The position numbers and the translations under genes were made by a program. 64,000 nucleotides of DNA, from NCBI GenBank assembly GCA_017308135.1, contig JAFKFM010000008.1, positions 963,481 through 1,027,480 on the forward strand, read 5' to 3'. The notes under the pieces were generated by a model. That model did not search any database. It saw only the letters and a program-made list of their open reading frames with translations, and was not told the origin of the DNA. The stretch comes from Alphaproteobacteria bacterium. GTDB taxonomy: Bacteria; Pseudomonadota; Alphaproteobacteria; CACIAM-22H2. Below, in pieces: positions 28,601 through 36,988 of this stretch (positions are counted from its first letter, which is position 1; each line of letters starts with the position of its first letter).

Positions 28601-29183
28601 CTTCCGGCAAACCGTGGCGCTGGATCTCGATATACAAGCGCCCGGGAAACGCTTCCTGCAATTTGTCGAGGATGGCTTCCGCCGCCGCGCGCTGGCCTTC
28701 CAGCAGCAAGCGGCCGACCGGACCTCGCGCGCCGCCGGTCAGGCACAACAGGCCTTCGGATTTCTCGGCGATCTGCGCCAGCGTGACTTGCGGCGTTTCG
28801 CCCGGCGGCGTGTCGAGATAGGCGCGGCTCGACAATTTGCCGAGATTGGAACCGCCCGCTTCGTTCTGCGCGATCAGCAACAGGCGATCGGGCTCCGGCG
28901 CTTTGCCCACGCGCGCGGCCATGCCGCCGCCCTCGCCTTCGCGGCGCACGCCCAGATCGCAGCCGATGATCGGCTGCACGCCCGCGTCGATCGCGGCGTA
29001 GGAGAATTCGAGCCCGCCGAAAAGATTGCCGGTATCGGCGATGCCCAAAGCCGGCATGTCCGATCCCTTGGCGAGATCGACCAGCTTCTTCACCTTGATG
29101 GCGCCTTCGGACAGCGAATAGGCCGAATGGGCGCGCAGATGGACGAAATCGGCGTGGGGCATGGACGCTAATTTGGCATCCAT
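25671..29183 (-). CDS. dnaE: DNA polymerase III alpha subunit
   Basis: DnaE is the replicative polymerase catalytic subunit. The 1170-residue protein (E. coli 1160) has an N-terminal PHP domain ('FVHLRAHSAYSLSEGAIKVK'), the palm with catalytic Asp in 'MPDFDVDFCQDRRDEVIRYV' near 418-437, the fingers and thumb ('GYGFNKSHAAAYA' near 770), a helix-hairpin-helix region, and a C-terminal OB domain. The ATG at 29183 has GGGG upstream; a second Met, 21 bases in (Met-Pro-His-Ala-Asp), would match other DnaE starts equally well but has no ribosome site. It lies 44 bp after the chemoreceptor gene. A full-length antisense frame overlaps it and is a codon-bias artefact. Confidence 0.97.
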   Translation of the reverse strand: MDAKLASMPHADFVHLRAHSAYSLSEGAIKVKKLVDLAKGSDMPALGIADTGNLFGGLEFSYAAIDAGVQPIIGCDLGVRREGEGGGMAARVGKAPEPDRLLLIAQNEAGGSNLGKLSSRAYLDTPPGETPQVTLAQIAEKSEGLLCLTGGARGPVGRLLLEGQRAAAEAILDKLQEAFPGRLYIEIQRHGLPEEAKIEEALIELAYARDLPLVATNGVYFAGTGMYEAHDALLCIAEGRFVADRERRRLTPEHRFKTAAEMRALFADLPEAIDNTLVVAKRCAWWFSGRKPILPRSSRAKEISEADALRALAREGLEKRLIENVWTSDMDAAKRAEIAEPYLKRLEFESDIIVQMGFPGYFLIVADFIQWAKAKGIPVGPGRGSGAGSVVAWALTITDLDPLRFGLLFERFLNPERVSMPDFDVDFCQDRRDEVIRYVQSLYGEDRVAQIITFGKLQARAVLRDTGRVLGMPYGQVDRICKLVPNNPAAPVTLQQAIDGEPALREMIAADEAVARLVEIAKNLEGLYRHASTHAAGVVIGDRPLDELVPLYRDPRSSMPVTQFNMKDVEKAGLVKFDFLGLKTLTVIVRAVELIARKNVTVDIDHLPLDDRKSYELLSKGDTVGIFQLESTGMRDAVRRLRPDRIEDIIALVALYRPGPMENIPKYIAVKQGAEKPDYLHPKLETILKETYGVIIYQEQVMQIAQVLSGYSLGGADLLRRAMGKKIKAEMDAQRKIFVDGAVANGVDETQASSIFDLVDKFAGYGFNKSHAAAYAIVAYQTAWLKANHPVEFFAASMTLDLSNTDKLNMFRQEVERLGYKILPPDVNKSEAAFTVEYPDGPAGKGAVRYALAAVRNVGLAAMEALVAERNANGPFKSLFDMARRMDARQLNKRQLENLVKAGAFDSLDPNRARVFAAIEMLLRTAQATAEERETNQVNLFGGGPGGPAANDPPLPKVKEWSLHERLQAEFESVGFYLAAHPLDAYAVGLKRLGVVRSGEIARSLAAGGSTRVRLAGTVLGRKERTSAKGNKFAFAQLSDAGGTYEIMIFSEVLAKSRELLDSGKPLLVYADARVEEENVRLLASDIKALDQEVANSAAGLRIGIGDAGAVEELRKVVANAKKGKGAIRVQVRSAEGAEVEIRLKETFAITPEIRQALGQVPGILEVAEI

Positions 29184-29227
29184 GCCCCGAGTCGTTCCAG
29201 CCTTCCGGCCGCTTGTGGATTACTGCG

Positions 29228-30901
29228 TCAGGCCGCGCGGATTTTGGCGAGGAACCCGTCGACCTGGCCGCGCAAATGCTCGGCGTTCTTGGCGAGTTCG
29301 GCCGAAGCGCTCAGTACCTGCTCGGACGCGGCCCCGGTTTGGGTCGCGGCTTGGGTGACGCCAGTGATGTTGCTCGACACCTCCGTCGTGCCCGCCGCCG
29401 CCTGCTGGACGTTGCGCGCGATCTCCTGCGTCGCGGCGCCCTGCTCCTCGACCGCCGACGCGATCGCGACCGCGATCTCGTTGACCTGCGAGATCGTCTT
29501 GCCGATGCCCTTGACCGCATCGACCGAACGGCCGGTCGCGTTCTGCATCTCGTTGACCTTGGCGCTGATTTCCTCGGTCGCCTTGGCGGTCTGGTTGGCG
29601 AGCGACTTCACTTCCGACGCGACGACCGCGAAGCCCTTGCCCGCTTCGCCCGCGCGCGCGGCTTCGATCGTGGCGTTGAGGGCGAGGAGGTTGGTCTGCG
29701 ACGCGATCTCGTTGATGAGTTGCACGACCGTGCCGATGCTTTGCGCGGCGTCGGCGAGGCCTTGCAGTTGCGTGTCCGTGCGTTCGGTTTCGGTCACCGC
29801 TTGGCTGGTGATGCGCGTCGACTCCGACACCTGACGCGTGATCTCCGCGATCGAGGATGACACTTCCTCCGTCGCCGCCGCGACAGTCTGCACGTTGGTC
29901 GATGCCTGTTCGGAGGCCGCGGCCACCGCCGTCGATTGACGGCTGGTGTCCGCCGCCGTCGCCGACATCGAACGCGCCGTCGTCTGCAATTCCTCGGCGG
30001 CCGACGCCACAACCTGCAACACGCCGGTCACGGTCTTGTCGAAATCCTTGATGTAGCCGTCGACGACGCGCTGACGCTCTTCCTTCTTGATCTGCTCCTG
30101 GCGCTGGGCTTCGGCCAACTCGTCGGCCTTGATCATATTGTCCTTGAAGACCTGGACGGCGCCGGCCATCTCGCCGACCTCGTCCTTGCGGCCCACGCCC
30201 GGGATCGCGACGGCCTTGTCGCCGCCCGCGAGTTTCAGCATCGCGTCGGTCATCGACTTGATCGGGCCGGCGATGCTGCGCGCGGCGATCAACGCCAGAC
30301 CGATGCCGATCATCACGGCGGCGATGCCCGCGATCAGCGACACCATGATGCCTTCGCGCAGATCGGCCGCCGCTTCAGCGGTCGCTTGTTCCGCCACGTC
30401 GAAGAAATTCTTCTGCATCGGATCGGCGATGCCGAAGATCTTCGCCGCCTCCGCGTTCGTCGCGTCGATCGCCGCGCGCCATTCGGGCGCCTCGACCGAC
30501 ACGTTGCGCGCGCGCAGATCGCGCAGCGCCATCGCGCGCGCGATATAGGCATCGACCGCGGCGCGAAGTTCGCGAATTTGCCGCAGACGCTCGGGATTGA
30601 CCGTCGATTTCTCCAGGCTTTCGAAGCCCGCCGCGACGGCCTTCAGCGATACCTGCGCATTGTCCCAGCGCGCCAGATCGTTCGTCGCCACGCCGATCCA
30701 AATATGCGCGCGGCCTTCGTGCATGCTGCGCAGCGATTGCTGGATCAGCGTTTCGTTGTTCTTGATCCGCACGACGCGTTCGAATGCCGCGATCGTATCC
30801 CTGGATGCGTCGACGTTGTAGTAGCTGAGGCCGGCGATCATCAGAACCAGCAGACCGAAACCGATCAACAGGCGGTAGGCGATTTTGAGATTGGCGAGCA
30901 T
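29228..30901 (-). CDS. Methyl-accepting chemotaxis protein
   Basis: A 557-residue transducer. TM1 spans about 10-28, a periplasmic helical region of about 155 residues follows (four-helix-bundle type), and TM2 lies near 186-208. The HAMP domain ('SIAGPIKSMTDAMLKLAGGD') comes next, then the long cytoplasmic coiled coil with the signalling hairpin tip 'EIASQTNLLALNATIEAARA' followed by GEAGKGFAVVASEVK. There is no C-terminal pentapeptide tether for CheR. A good AGGAG lies 7 bases before the ATG. It stands between the lipoprotein pair and dnaE, where related genomes usually go straight from lolD to dnaE. Ligand unknown. Confidence 0.94.
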   Translation of the reverse strand: MLANLKIAYRLLIGFGLLVLMIAGLSYYNVDASRDTIAAFERVVRIKNNETLIQQSLRSMHEGRAHIWIGVATNDLARWDNAQVSLKAVAAGFESLEKSTVNPERLRQIRELRAAVDAYIARAMALRDLRARNVSVEAPEWRAAIDATNAEAAKIFGIADPMQKNFFDVAEQATAEAAADLREGIMVSLIAGIAAVMIGIGLALIAARSIAGPIKSMTDAMLKLAGGDKAVAIPGVGRKDEVGEMAGAVQVFKDNMIKADELAEAQRQEQIKKEERQRVVDGYIKDFDKTVTGVLQVVASAAEELQTTARSMSATAADTSRQSTAVAAASEQASTNVQTVAAATEEVSSSIAEITRQVSESTRITSQAVTETERTDTQLQGLADAAQSIGTVVQLINEIASQTNLLALNATIEAARAGEAGKGFAVVASEVKSLANQTAKATEEISAKVNEMQNATGRSVDAVKGIGKTISQVNEIAVAIASAVEEQGAATQEIARNVQQAAAGTTEVSSNITGVTQAATQTGAASEQVLSASAELAKNAEHLRGQVDGFLAKIRAA

Positions 30902-31035
30902 TGGGGACTCCTGCGCGGTCGGAAATTCTTGCGCCGATCAATGCGCCGGAGTCTTTAAGCGCGGGTTAATCCGCACGCCGATAAGTCGCATCGCGTGCGA
31001 AATTTATTCCGACAATTTTCGGGGTATTCGCGGGG

Positions 31036-31779
31036 TTAACCCGCCGCTAACCAACGCCACGCCGGATCGCGCAACGCCTGGTCGTCGCACGTAGTCAGAA
31101 CGCCGATGCGCGGATCGTCGAGGATCGCGACGGTTTCTCCGCCCCAGCGATCGAGCCATGCGGCGAGCGACGCCGCTTCGGCCGCGTCGAGATCGTCGGC
31201 AAGATGCCACAAGCCGATCGCATAGAAGCCCGATGCGCGTGCGCCGATCGCGCGTTGCAGATCGGCATACATATCGGCACCGTCGCGCTTCTCGGGGTAC
31301 ACGGGCAGATAGATGCGCCCGTGATTGCGGTTGCCGACGAACGGCCCGCCGAGCCTGATCGCCGCGTTGCCGGTGCGCGCGCGCCACGCATTGCCCGCAC
31401 GCAGATAGCCGTCCGCCCCTTGCCCATCGACCGGCCCGGCGATGGTCGCGTGCAGTACGTCGCGGCGCTTGTCCTGCGTCGTCCACGCGATTTTTTTCGC
31501 GACCGCGCGGCCGCGCAGATCGGCGTCGAGTTCGCGATAGATGGCGCTCGCCAGCAACGTCTCCGTCGCGACATGCACGGCGAGCGCATGGCGCGGCGTG
31601 GCGTAATAGCCGCGCTGGTAATCCTTGCCCGGCACTGACGCGATAATCTTGGGATGGGCGGGATCGACCAGCGGCAAATGCGCGAGACGATAATCCTCGC
31701 CCAACGCGAAACCTTCGCCGGGAACGAAACGATGTCGGGAGGCTTCGTAGCGCAGATCCGCGCCGGAACAGAAAATCAC
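31036..31779 (-). CDS. Conserved-looking hypothetical protein coupled to the lipoprotein gene
   Basis: A 247-residue soluble protein without signal peptide or membrane helix that I do not recognise. It starts inside the stop of the upstream lipoprotein gene (ATGA, 31776-31779), so the two are probably translated together. Notable strings are 'DPAHPKIIASVPGKDYQRGY', 'RRDVLHATIAG' and 'VYPEKRDGADMYADLQRAIG'. The His-x-Thr in LHATI recalls the 2H phosphoesterase motif, but I cannot find the second His-x-Thr that the fold needs, so no function is assigned. Codon use and GC content look like those of its neighbours. Confidence 0.7.
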   Translation of the reverse strand: MIFCSGADLRYEASRHRFVPGEGFALGEDYRLAHLPLVDPAHPKIIASVPGKDYQRGYYATPRHALAVHVATETLLASAIYRELDADLRGRAVAKKIAWTTQDKRRDVLHATIAGPVDGQGADGYLRAGNAWRARTGNAAIRLGGPFVGNRNHGRIYLPVYPEKRDGADMYADLQRAIGARASGFYAIGLWHLADDLDAAEAASLAAWLDRWGGETVAILDDPRIGVLTTCDDQALRDPAWRWLAAG

Positions 31780-32324
31780 CGCAGCGGCGCGCTATCGACC
31801 TGCGGGCGCGGATTGGCCGGCAGCGGGGCCGGCTGCGTCGGCTGCGGACCGTTGGACATGACCCGCAATTGACCCGTGCGCGGCGTCATCGAGAATTCGA
31901 CCTTGCTGGCGGCCGTGATCGTGCCCGACGGGTTGATCTGGATCGTCGCCACGCGGTCGCCCTGCTGGAACACGAGCACCGAATTCGCCGAGCGGATATT
32001 CGACACCTCGGACCAGCCGAAGCGCGGCATCTCGCGGCGGTAGAATTCGTACATGTCCGCGACCGAACTGCCCGGCGACAGCACGATTCGGCCGAACCAT
32101 GCGCCGTCATTGCCCATGACGAACAGATTGTTGAGATCGACCGACGCGTTGGCCGGCATCGGCACGTCGGTGAAGCGCACGAAACCGGGACCGGGCGACG
32201 CGTTCTTGTCGTTCGGACCCGCCGCCGAACCGGTCGACGCAGATTGGCCCGTCAAGCCGCACGCCCCCAAAACGAGGGCGGTGACGGCAACGATTCCCAA
32301 ATTGCGAATTGCGGTTAGGCGCAA
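31776..32324 (-). CDS. Putative lipoprotein of unknown function
   Basis: The 182-residue protein has a lipoprotein signal: a basic N-terminus, hydrophobic 'LGIVAVTALVLGACG' and the lipobox Leu-Gly-Ala-Cys with the modified Cys at about 22. A Ser/Gly/Pro-rich linker leads to a folded domain (about 48-155) containing 'FVRFTDVPMPANASVDLNNL', 'SVADMYEFYRREMPRFGWSE' and 'VLVFQQGDRVATIQINPSGT'. The tail is Pro rich. With Ser after the Cys region rather than Asp, outer-membrane sorting by the Lol system is expected; lolD ends 55 bp upstream. The family is not one I can name. Confidence 0.8.
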   Translation of the reverse strand: MRLTAIRNLGIVAVTALVLGACGLTGQSASTGSAAGPNDKNASPGPGFVRFTDVPMPANASVDLNNLFVMGNDGAWFGRIVLSPGSSVADMYEFYRREMPRFGWSEVSNIRSANSVLVFQQGDRVATIQINPSGTITAASKVEFSMTPRTGQLRVMSNGPQPTQPAPLPANPRPQVDSAPLR

Positions 32325-32379
32325 AACCGACTCCCGAGTCGCGAAGATGTCGTTAGTGTTTCGCCCCGCTCCGCTTACG

Positions 32380-33060
32380 TCAAGTGGCGGCGAGCAATCC
32401 GTCGCGTAAGGTGAGCTTTCGATCCATCCGATCGGCGAGTTCGGGATTATGCGTCGCGACCAACGCCGCCAGCCCGGTCGTGCGCACGAGATTCAACAAT
32501 TCCGAAAACACGCCTTCGGCGGTCCGCGGATCGAGATTCCCCGTGGGTTCGTCGGCCAACAACACGCGCGGCCCGTTGGCGACGGCGCGCACGATCGCCA
32601 CGCGCTGCTGCTCGCCGCCCGACAGACGCGCGGGGCGATGATCCTCGCGCGCCGACAAGCCCACGCGCGCGAGCAGTTCCTTGGCGCGCGATGCCGCCTG
32701 CACTTTCGTTTTGCCGGCGACGAGTTGCGGCATCATCACGTTTTCAAGCGCGGTGAATTCCGGCAGCAGATGATGGAACTGATAGACGAAGCCGATATCG
32801 GAAAGCCGTGCCTTGGTGCGTTCCGCTTCGTCCATCATCGCGCAATCGCGCCCGCCGAGCAGGACCGCACCTTCGTCGGGCTTCTCCAACAGCCCCGCGC
32901 AATGCAGCAGCGTCGATTTGCCCGCCCCCGACGGGCCGATCAGCGCCACGCATTCGCCGGGCATCAAGCGAAGCTCGGCGCCGCGCAAGACATGCAGCGT
33001 GCCGCCCGCTTGCGAAAAACGGCGATGCAGGGCTTTGAGTTCGAGCGCCGCGTCACTCAT
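32380..33060 (-). CDS. lolD: Lipoprotein-releasing ABC transporter ATP-binding protein LolD
   Basis: LolD powers release of outer-membrane lipoproteins from the inner membrane to LolA. The 226-residue ATPase has Walker A 'GPSGAGKST', the Q-loop in '[19 protein letters not shown]' (which matches the LolD/MacB subgroup), the signature 'LSGGEQQR' and Walker B 'VLLADEP'. It overlaps the end of lolC by 8 bp (33053-33060), a typical two-gene unit. Confidence 0.94.
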   Translation of the reverse strand: MSDAALELKALHRRFSQAGGTLHVLRGAELRLMPGECVALIGPSGAGKSTLLHCAGLLEKPDEGAVLLGGRDCAMMDEAERTKARLSDIGFVYQFHHLLPEFTALENVMMPQLVAGKTKVQAASRAKELLARVGLSAREDHRPARLSGGEQQRVAIVRAVANGPRVLLADEPTGNLDPRTAEGVFSELLNLVRTTGLAALVATHNPELADRMDRKLTLRDGLLAAT

Positions 33061-34300
33061 AGCGCAGGGCCTCGACCGGATCGAGACGCGCTGCGCGCCA
33101 CGCGGGATAGATCGTCGCCAGGAACGACAGGCCCAGCGCCATCAGCACGACCTGGATGACTTCGTTCGGGTCGGTCTTCGACGGCATCGTCGCGAGGAAA
33201 TAGACCTCGGCCGAGAACAATTGCGTGCCCGTCACCCATTGCAGGAACTGGCGGATATGCTCGATGTTGAGATTGAACAACATGCCCAAGCCCAGGCCCG
33301 CGAAGGTGCCGAGCACGCCGATCGACGCGCCCGCCATGAAGAAGATGCACAAAACCGATCCGCGCGAAGCGCCCATCGTGCGCAGGATCGCGATGTCGCG
33401 CGACTTGTCCTTCACCAGCATGATGAGGGACGAGATGATGTTGAACGCGGCGACCAGGATGATCAGCGTCAGGATCAGGAACATCACGTTCCGCTCGACC
33501 TGCACCGCGTTGAAGAAGCTGGAATTGGCTTGCTGCCAATCGAGCACGCGCACCGGCTGCTGGGCCGCCGCGATCACGTCCTGGCGCGCGCGCCACACGC
33601 GTTGCGGATCGCGCACGAAAACTTCGATGCCCGACACGTCCTCGCCGGTGCGGAAGAAATTCTGCCCCGCCTCCATCGGCAGGAACACGAAAGCGTTGTC
33701 GTATTCGAACATGCCGACTTCGTAGATCGCGGCGATTTTGAAGGCGCGCAAGCGCGGCATCGTGCCGAAAGCGGTGACGTTGCCTTGCGGCGAAATCAGC
33801 GTGATCCGGTCGCCGACCTTCAAGCCCATGCGACCGGCCATGCGAATACCGATCATCGCCGCGTCGTCGCCCGTGAAATCGGCGATGTCGCCCGATTTGA
33901 CGTTGGAGACGATCAGCGTGCGCCGCGCCATATCTTCGGGCTTCATTGCGCGCACGAGCGCGCCGCTCGCCGCCCCGTTCGCCGTCGCCATCGCCTGGCC
34001 TTCGACCAGCGCCGTCGCGTCGACCACATCGGGAAGTGAACGCATGCGCTGGGCGACCGCATCCCAATCGCGCAGCGGTTCGGCGGCGCCATAGACGGTC
34101 ATATGGCCGTTGAGGCCGAGGATGCGGCCGAGCAATTCGGCGCGGAAGCCATTCATCACGCCCATGACGATGATGAGCGTGGCGACACCCAGCGCGATCC
34201 CGGTCAGCGAGAACCACGCGATGACGGAGATGAAACCTTCCTGGCGGCGCGCGCGCAGATAGCGCATCGCCACCATCCGCTCGAACACGCCGAAGGCCAT
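33053..34300 (-). CDS. lolC: Lipoprotein-releasing ABC transporter permease LolC/LolE
   Basis: The 415-residue permease has a first membrane helix near 25-48 ('[20 protein letters not shown]'), a large periplasmic MacB-like domain (about 50-270), and three C-terminal helices ('[20 protein letters not shown]' near 280 onwards). It begins '[20 protein letters not shown]', the usual N-terminus. A single permease gene serves as both LolC and LolE in many alphaproteobacteria, probably as a homodimer. The start at 34300 is 8 bp after the proS stop. The longer open frame upstream lies in proS. Confidence 0.93.
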   Translation of the reverse strand: MAFGVFERMVAMRYLRARRQEGFISVIAWFSLTGIALGVATLIIVMGVMNGFRAELLGRILGLNGHMTVYGAAEPLRDWDAVAQRMRSLPDVVDATALVEGQAMATANGAASGALVRAMKPEDMARRTLIVSNVKSGDIADFTGDDAAMIGIRMAGRMGLKVGDRITLISPQGNVTAFGTMPRLRAFKIAAIYEVGMFEYDNAFVFLPMEAGQNFFRTGEDVSGIEVFVRDPQRVWRARQDVIAAAQQPVRVLDWQQANSSFFNAVQVERNVMFLILTLIILVAAFNIISSLIMLVKDKSRDIAILRTMGASRGSVLCIFFMAGASIGVLGTFAGLGLGMLFNLNIEHIRQFLQWVTGTQLFSAEVYFLATMPSKTDPNEVIQVVLMALGLSFLATIYPAWRAARLDPVEALRYE

Positions 34301-34308
34301 GCGCGGGC

Positions 34309-35631
34309 TCAGGCCGCCGGCGCGAGCAGGCGGTTCAACGCCTCCTCGACCGACAATTCGATACGCTCGCCCGTGCGGCGGCGCTTCAATTCGACCTTGC
34401 CGTTGGCGAGGCCGCGCGGGCCCACGACCAGCTGCCAGGGCAAGCCGATCAGATCCATCGTCGCGAATTTGGCGCCGGCACTGTCGGACGTATCGGCGTA
34501 GAGCACGTCTTTGCCCGCCTTCTGGAGCTTGGCGTAAAGGTCTTCGCACGCCGCGTCGCATTTGGCGTCGCCCACGCGAAGATTGACCAACGCCACGTCG
34601 AACGGCGCCACGGCGTCGGGCCATACGATGCCCGCTTCGTCGTGGCTCGCTTCGATCAACGCGCCCACGAGGCGCGACACGCCGATGCCGTAGGAGCCCA
34701 TCTCGACCAGTACCGGTGCCCCGTCGGGCCCCGCGACCTGGGCGTTCATCGGCTTCGAATATTTGGTGCCGAAATAGAAGATGTGGCCGACTTCGATGCC
34801 GCGCGCCTTGCGCAATTGGTCGGGCGGGACCGGGCATTTCGCGGGATCGTGCATCTCGCTGGTCGCGGCGTATTTCGACAGCCACTCGTCGACCAGCGGC
34901 TGCAGATCAGCCGAGAAATCGACGTCCTTCTTCAGCACGTCGGCTTCCATCCACGACGCGTCGCAATAGACTTCCGACTCGCCCGTATCGGCCAGGATGA
35001 TGAACTCATGGCTGAGATCGCCGCCGATCGGGCCCGTATCGGCGCGCATCGGAATGGCTTTGAGGCCCATGCGCGCGAAGGTGCGAAGATAGGCGACGAA
35101 CATCTTGTTGTAGGCGGCGCGGGCGCCCTTCCCATCGATGTCGAAGGAATACGCGTCCTTCATCAGGAATTCGCGGCCGCGCATCACGCCGAAGCGCGGG
35201 CGCACCTCGTCGCGGAACTTCCACTGGATATGATAGAGGTTCAGCGGTAGGTCCTTGTAGCTCTTCATATAGGTGCGGAAGATATCGGTGATGAGCTCTT
35301 CGTTCGTCGGCCCGAACAGCATTTCGCGCTCGTGCCGGTCGACGATGCGCAGCATCTCCTTGCCGTAATCGTCGTAGCGGCCGCTCTCGCGCCAAAGATC
35401 GGCCGATTGGATCGTCGGCATCAACAGCTCGATGGCGCCCGAGCGGTTCTGCTCCTCGCGCACGATCTGCTCGATCTTCTTCAGCGCCTTGAAGCCCAGC
35501 GGCAGCCAGGAATAGATGCCCGCCGCCGATTGGCGGACCATGCCCGCACGCAGCATCAAGCGATGCGAGACGATCTGCGCCTCGGAGGGGTTTTCCTTGA
35601 TCGTGGGCAGAAAGTAACGCGACAGGCGCAT
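34309..35631 (-). CDS. proS: Proline--tRNA ligase, short alphaproteobacterial type
   Basis: A class II synthetase that charges tRNA-Pro. The 440-residue protein has motif 1 in '[20 protein letters not shown]', motif 2 in '[17 protein letters not shown]', motif 3 in '[16 protein letters not shown]', and a C-terminal anticodon-binding domain. The E. coli enzyme has 572 residues because it carries an editing insertion between motifs 2 and 3; here that domain is missing, as is usual in alphaproteobacteria. Removal of mischarged Ala-tRNA-Pro must come from a free-standing editing protein, not seen in this window. Confidence 0.96.
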   Translation of the reverse strand: MRLSRYFLPTIKENPSEAQIVSHRLMLRAGMVRQSAAGIYSWLPLGFKALKKIEQIVREEQNRSGAIELLMPTIQSADLWRESGRYDDYGKEMLRIVDRHEREMLFGPTNEELITDIFRTYMKSYKDLPLNLYHIQWKFRDEVRPRFGVMRGREFLMKDAYSFDIDGKGARAAYNKMFVAYLRTFARMGLKAIPMRADTGPIGGDLSHEFIILADTGESEVYCDASWMEADVLKKDVDFSADLQPLVDEWLSKYAATSEMHDPAKCPVPPDQLRKARGIEVGHIFYFGTKYSKPMNAQVAGPDGAPVLVEMGSYGIGVSRLVGALIEASHDEAGIVWPDAVAPFDVALVNLRVGDAKCDAACEDLYAKLQKAGKDVLYADTSDSAGAKFATMDLIGLPWQLVVGPRGLANGKVELKRRRTGERIELSVEEALNRLLAPAA

Positions 35632-35687
35632 GGGACCGTTCGGGGCTGGAGGGCGGTTCGGGAAAGTGGCGCGACCGTAAGCGAATC

Positions 35688-36140
35688 TTAGCGTGGCGCC
35701 AAGCCTTGGGCTTTGCAGGCTTCGCGCAAAGCTTCAATCTCCGGATTGCCGATCGCCTCGCCGTTATAGAGGGTCTTGCCGGTCAACACGTCGACCCGCA
35801 CCTCGCCCAGCTTCACCGAGGGCTGGAACAAGGGCGAGGTTTGCGGCACGCCGAAACGGCGCAGATCGACCGCCACGTCGAAGGCCACGGTTTCCGGGAC
35901 TTTGATCTGTGGCGCGGGGTTCAAATCGGCCGGGGCGACCGGCTTGCCATGGACGTCCACCCCCGGCTTATAGGCGACATCGGCCGAAGGCTGGTGGGTC
36001 ACGAACAACCGGCGGCAATCCACCCCCGTCACCTCGATCTTGGTCGGAGTCGCGGGCGGATTTTGCGCCCGAGCGAACCCCGGCACCGCGACGGATATTG
36101 CGAGCCCGATGACGGCGATCCACCTGAAATTGGCGGTCAT
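35688..36140 (-). CDS. Hypothetical periplasmic protein
   Basis: The 150-residue product has a clear signal peptide ('[20 protein letters not shown]', cleavage after Ala-Arg-Ala) and a mature part of about 125 residues with two Cys, suggesting a disulfide. Segments such as '[20 protein letters not shown]' and '[20 protein letters not shown]' look like beta strands of a small periplasmic domain. A perfect AGGAGG (36146-36151) lies five bases before the ATG. It precedes proS by 56 bp. I do not recognise the family; its place between tag and proS interrupts a conserved gene order. Confidence 0.75.
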   Translation of the reverse strand: MTANFRWIAVIGLAISVAVPGFARAQNPPATPTKIEVTGVDCRRLFVTHQPSADVAYKPGVDVHGKPVAPADLNPAPQIKVPETVAFDVAVDLRRFGVPQTSPLFQPSVKLGEVRVDVLTGKTLYNGEAIGNPEIEALREACKAQGLAPR

Positions 36141-36278
36141 TTAGGCCTCCTGCGCCTAGCGCCCTTCAATCTCATGATAATCCGGCAGAATTACGACAGG
36201 CCTGCCCGGCTTTTGTGCAGCGCAACAAATTCTTGAAACTTCATTTCGTATGTACACAAGCAACTTCTCACAAATTGC

Positions 36279-36306
36279 TCGACAGGCGCGTTTGGCTCTC
36301 TATACT
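36279..36306 (+). promoter_or_regulatory. Promoter of a candidate small RNA
   Basis: TCGACA (36279-36284), a 16-base spacer and TATACT (36301-36306) each match the sigma-70 consensus at five of six positions. It faces the + strand while the flanking genes are on the - strand, so it does not belong to either of them. Transcription would start near 36313. Confidence 0.6.
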
Positions 36307-36312
36307 CGCCTT

Positions 36313-36418
36313 AAATAAGAACACGCCCCGCACGGGGACGCACGGCCCAAGTTTGGGGAGTTCACGCCAATACCAACCCGGCGGGTTCGCTTAAAAAGCG
36401 GCCGCCGGGTTTCGGTTT
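36313..36418 (+). ncRNA. Candidate trans-acting small RNA, about 105 nt
   Basis: The segment lies in a 286-bp gap, is preceded by a good promoter and ends at an intrinsic terminator, but contains no credible reading frame (no ATG or GTG start with ribosome site). Predicted structure: hairpin CCCC-GCAC-GGGG (36326-36337), a second small hairpin CCCA-AGTT-TGGG (36346-36357), a mostly unpaired stretch (36358-36374), and the terminator stem. This is the usual layout of bacterial sRNAs. It is not 4.5S, 6S or tmRNA by any motif I can see. An alternative is a very short peptide starting at the TTG at 36353 (13 codons), which I consider unlikely. Confidence 0.5.
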
Positions 36419-36420
36419 TC
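36375..36420 (+). terminator. Intrinsic terminator ending the candidate small RNA
   Basis: AACCCGGCGG (36375-36384) pairs perfectly with CCGCCGGGTT (36402-36411), with an inner stem CGCTT/AAGCG. The T-rich tail TTTCGGTTTTC lies on the + strand side, so it ends rightward transcription and not the tag gene, which stops at 36427 coming from the right. Confidence 0.75.
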
Positions 36421-36426
36421 TGGGGC

Positions 36427-36984
36427 TCAGTAAACGAAACCTTTCTTCGCCGCCTTCATCCAAGGCGGGTTCCGCTTGGCAATACGTTTGTAGGCGGGGC
36501 ACGTGTCGCGGTGCGCACCGGGCAGATAGCCGATGCTCATCAAAAATTCGCCGACGATTTCGCCGCCGGTGAATTTGAAGGTCTTCGCGAAGACCTTGCA
36601 CCATTCCTTCTTGGTCAGCGGATGATACGCTTCGATCCAATCGGCGAAGGACCCGTGCGACTTGGCGATGCCGAGGATCACGTTCGCGTTGTGGATCGCC
36701 GCGGCGACCTTCAGGCGATTGCGCACGATGCCGGCATCCGCCAGCAAGCGCGCCGTGTCCTTGGCGCCGAAGCGCGCGACCTTGGCGACCGAGAACCCGG
36801 CATAGGCTTCGCGGAAGCCTTCGCGCTTCTTCAGCATCAATTCCCAGGACAAACCGGCCTGGTTGATCTCCAGCAGCAAACGCTCGAACAGCGCGTCGTC
36901 GCCGGTCAGCGGAAAGCCGTACTCGCCGTCGTGATAGGGCCCGTGCAGCGCGTGGCCGGGGGCGAAATCGCAGTAACCGCTCAT
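36427..36984 (-). CDS. tag: DNA-3-methyladenine glycosylase I
   Basis: Tag removes 3-methyladenine from alkylated DNA, starting base excision repair. The 185-residue protein has the structural zinc site of the family: Cys5 and His18 at the N-terminus ('GYCDFAPGHALHGPYHDGEY') and His158 and Cys162 in 'GAHRDTC', with the same spacing as the E. coli ligands. The central helix-hairpin-helix part contains 'LFERLLLEINQAGLSWELML' and 'VRNRLKVAAAIHNA'. It starts 4 bp after the DUF1467 gene and probably shares its transcript. Confidence 0.95.
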   Translation of the reverse strand: MSGYCDFAPGHALHGPYHDGEYGFPLTGDDALFERLLLEINQAGLSWELMLKKREGFREAYAGFSVAKVARFGAKDTARLLADAGIVRNRLKVAAAIHNANVILGIAKSHGSFADWIEAYHPLTKKEWCKVFAKTFKFTGGEIVGEFLMSIGYLPGAHRDTCPAYKRIAKRNPPWMKAAKKGFVY

Positions 36985-36988
36985 CGGA

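Noticed and set aside
25704..29171. A 1155-codon open frame on the + strand opposite dnaE
   Set aside because: It mirrors dnaE almost end to end. In GC-rich genes with strong third-position bias the antisense frame is often stop-free; the product is Arg/Asp/His rich, has no domain, and has no ribosome site.
30977..30984. GCCGATAA on the + strand, identical to a sigma-28 -10 element
   Set aside because: Both adjacent genes are on the - strand and the -35 spacing is wrong (about 13 bases after TAAGCGCG), so it is probably chance.
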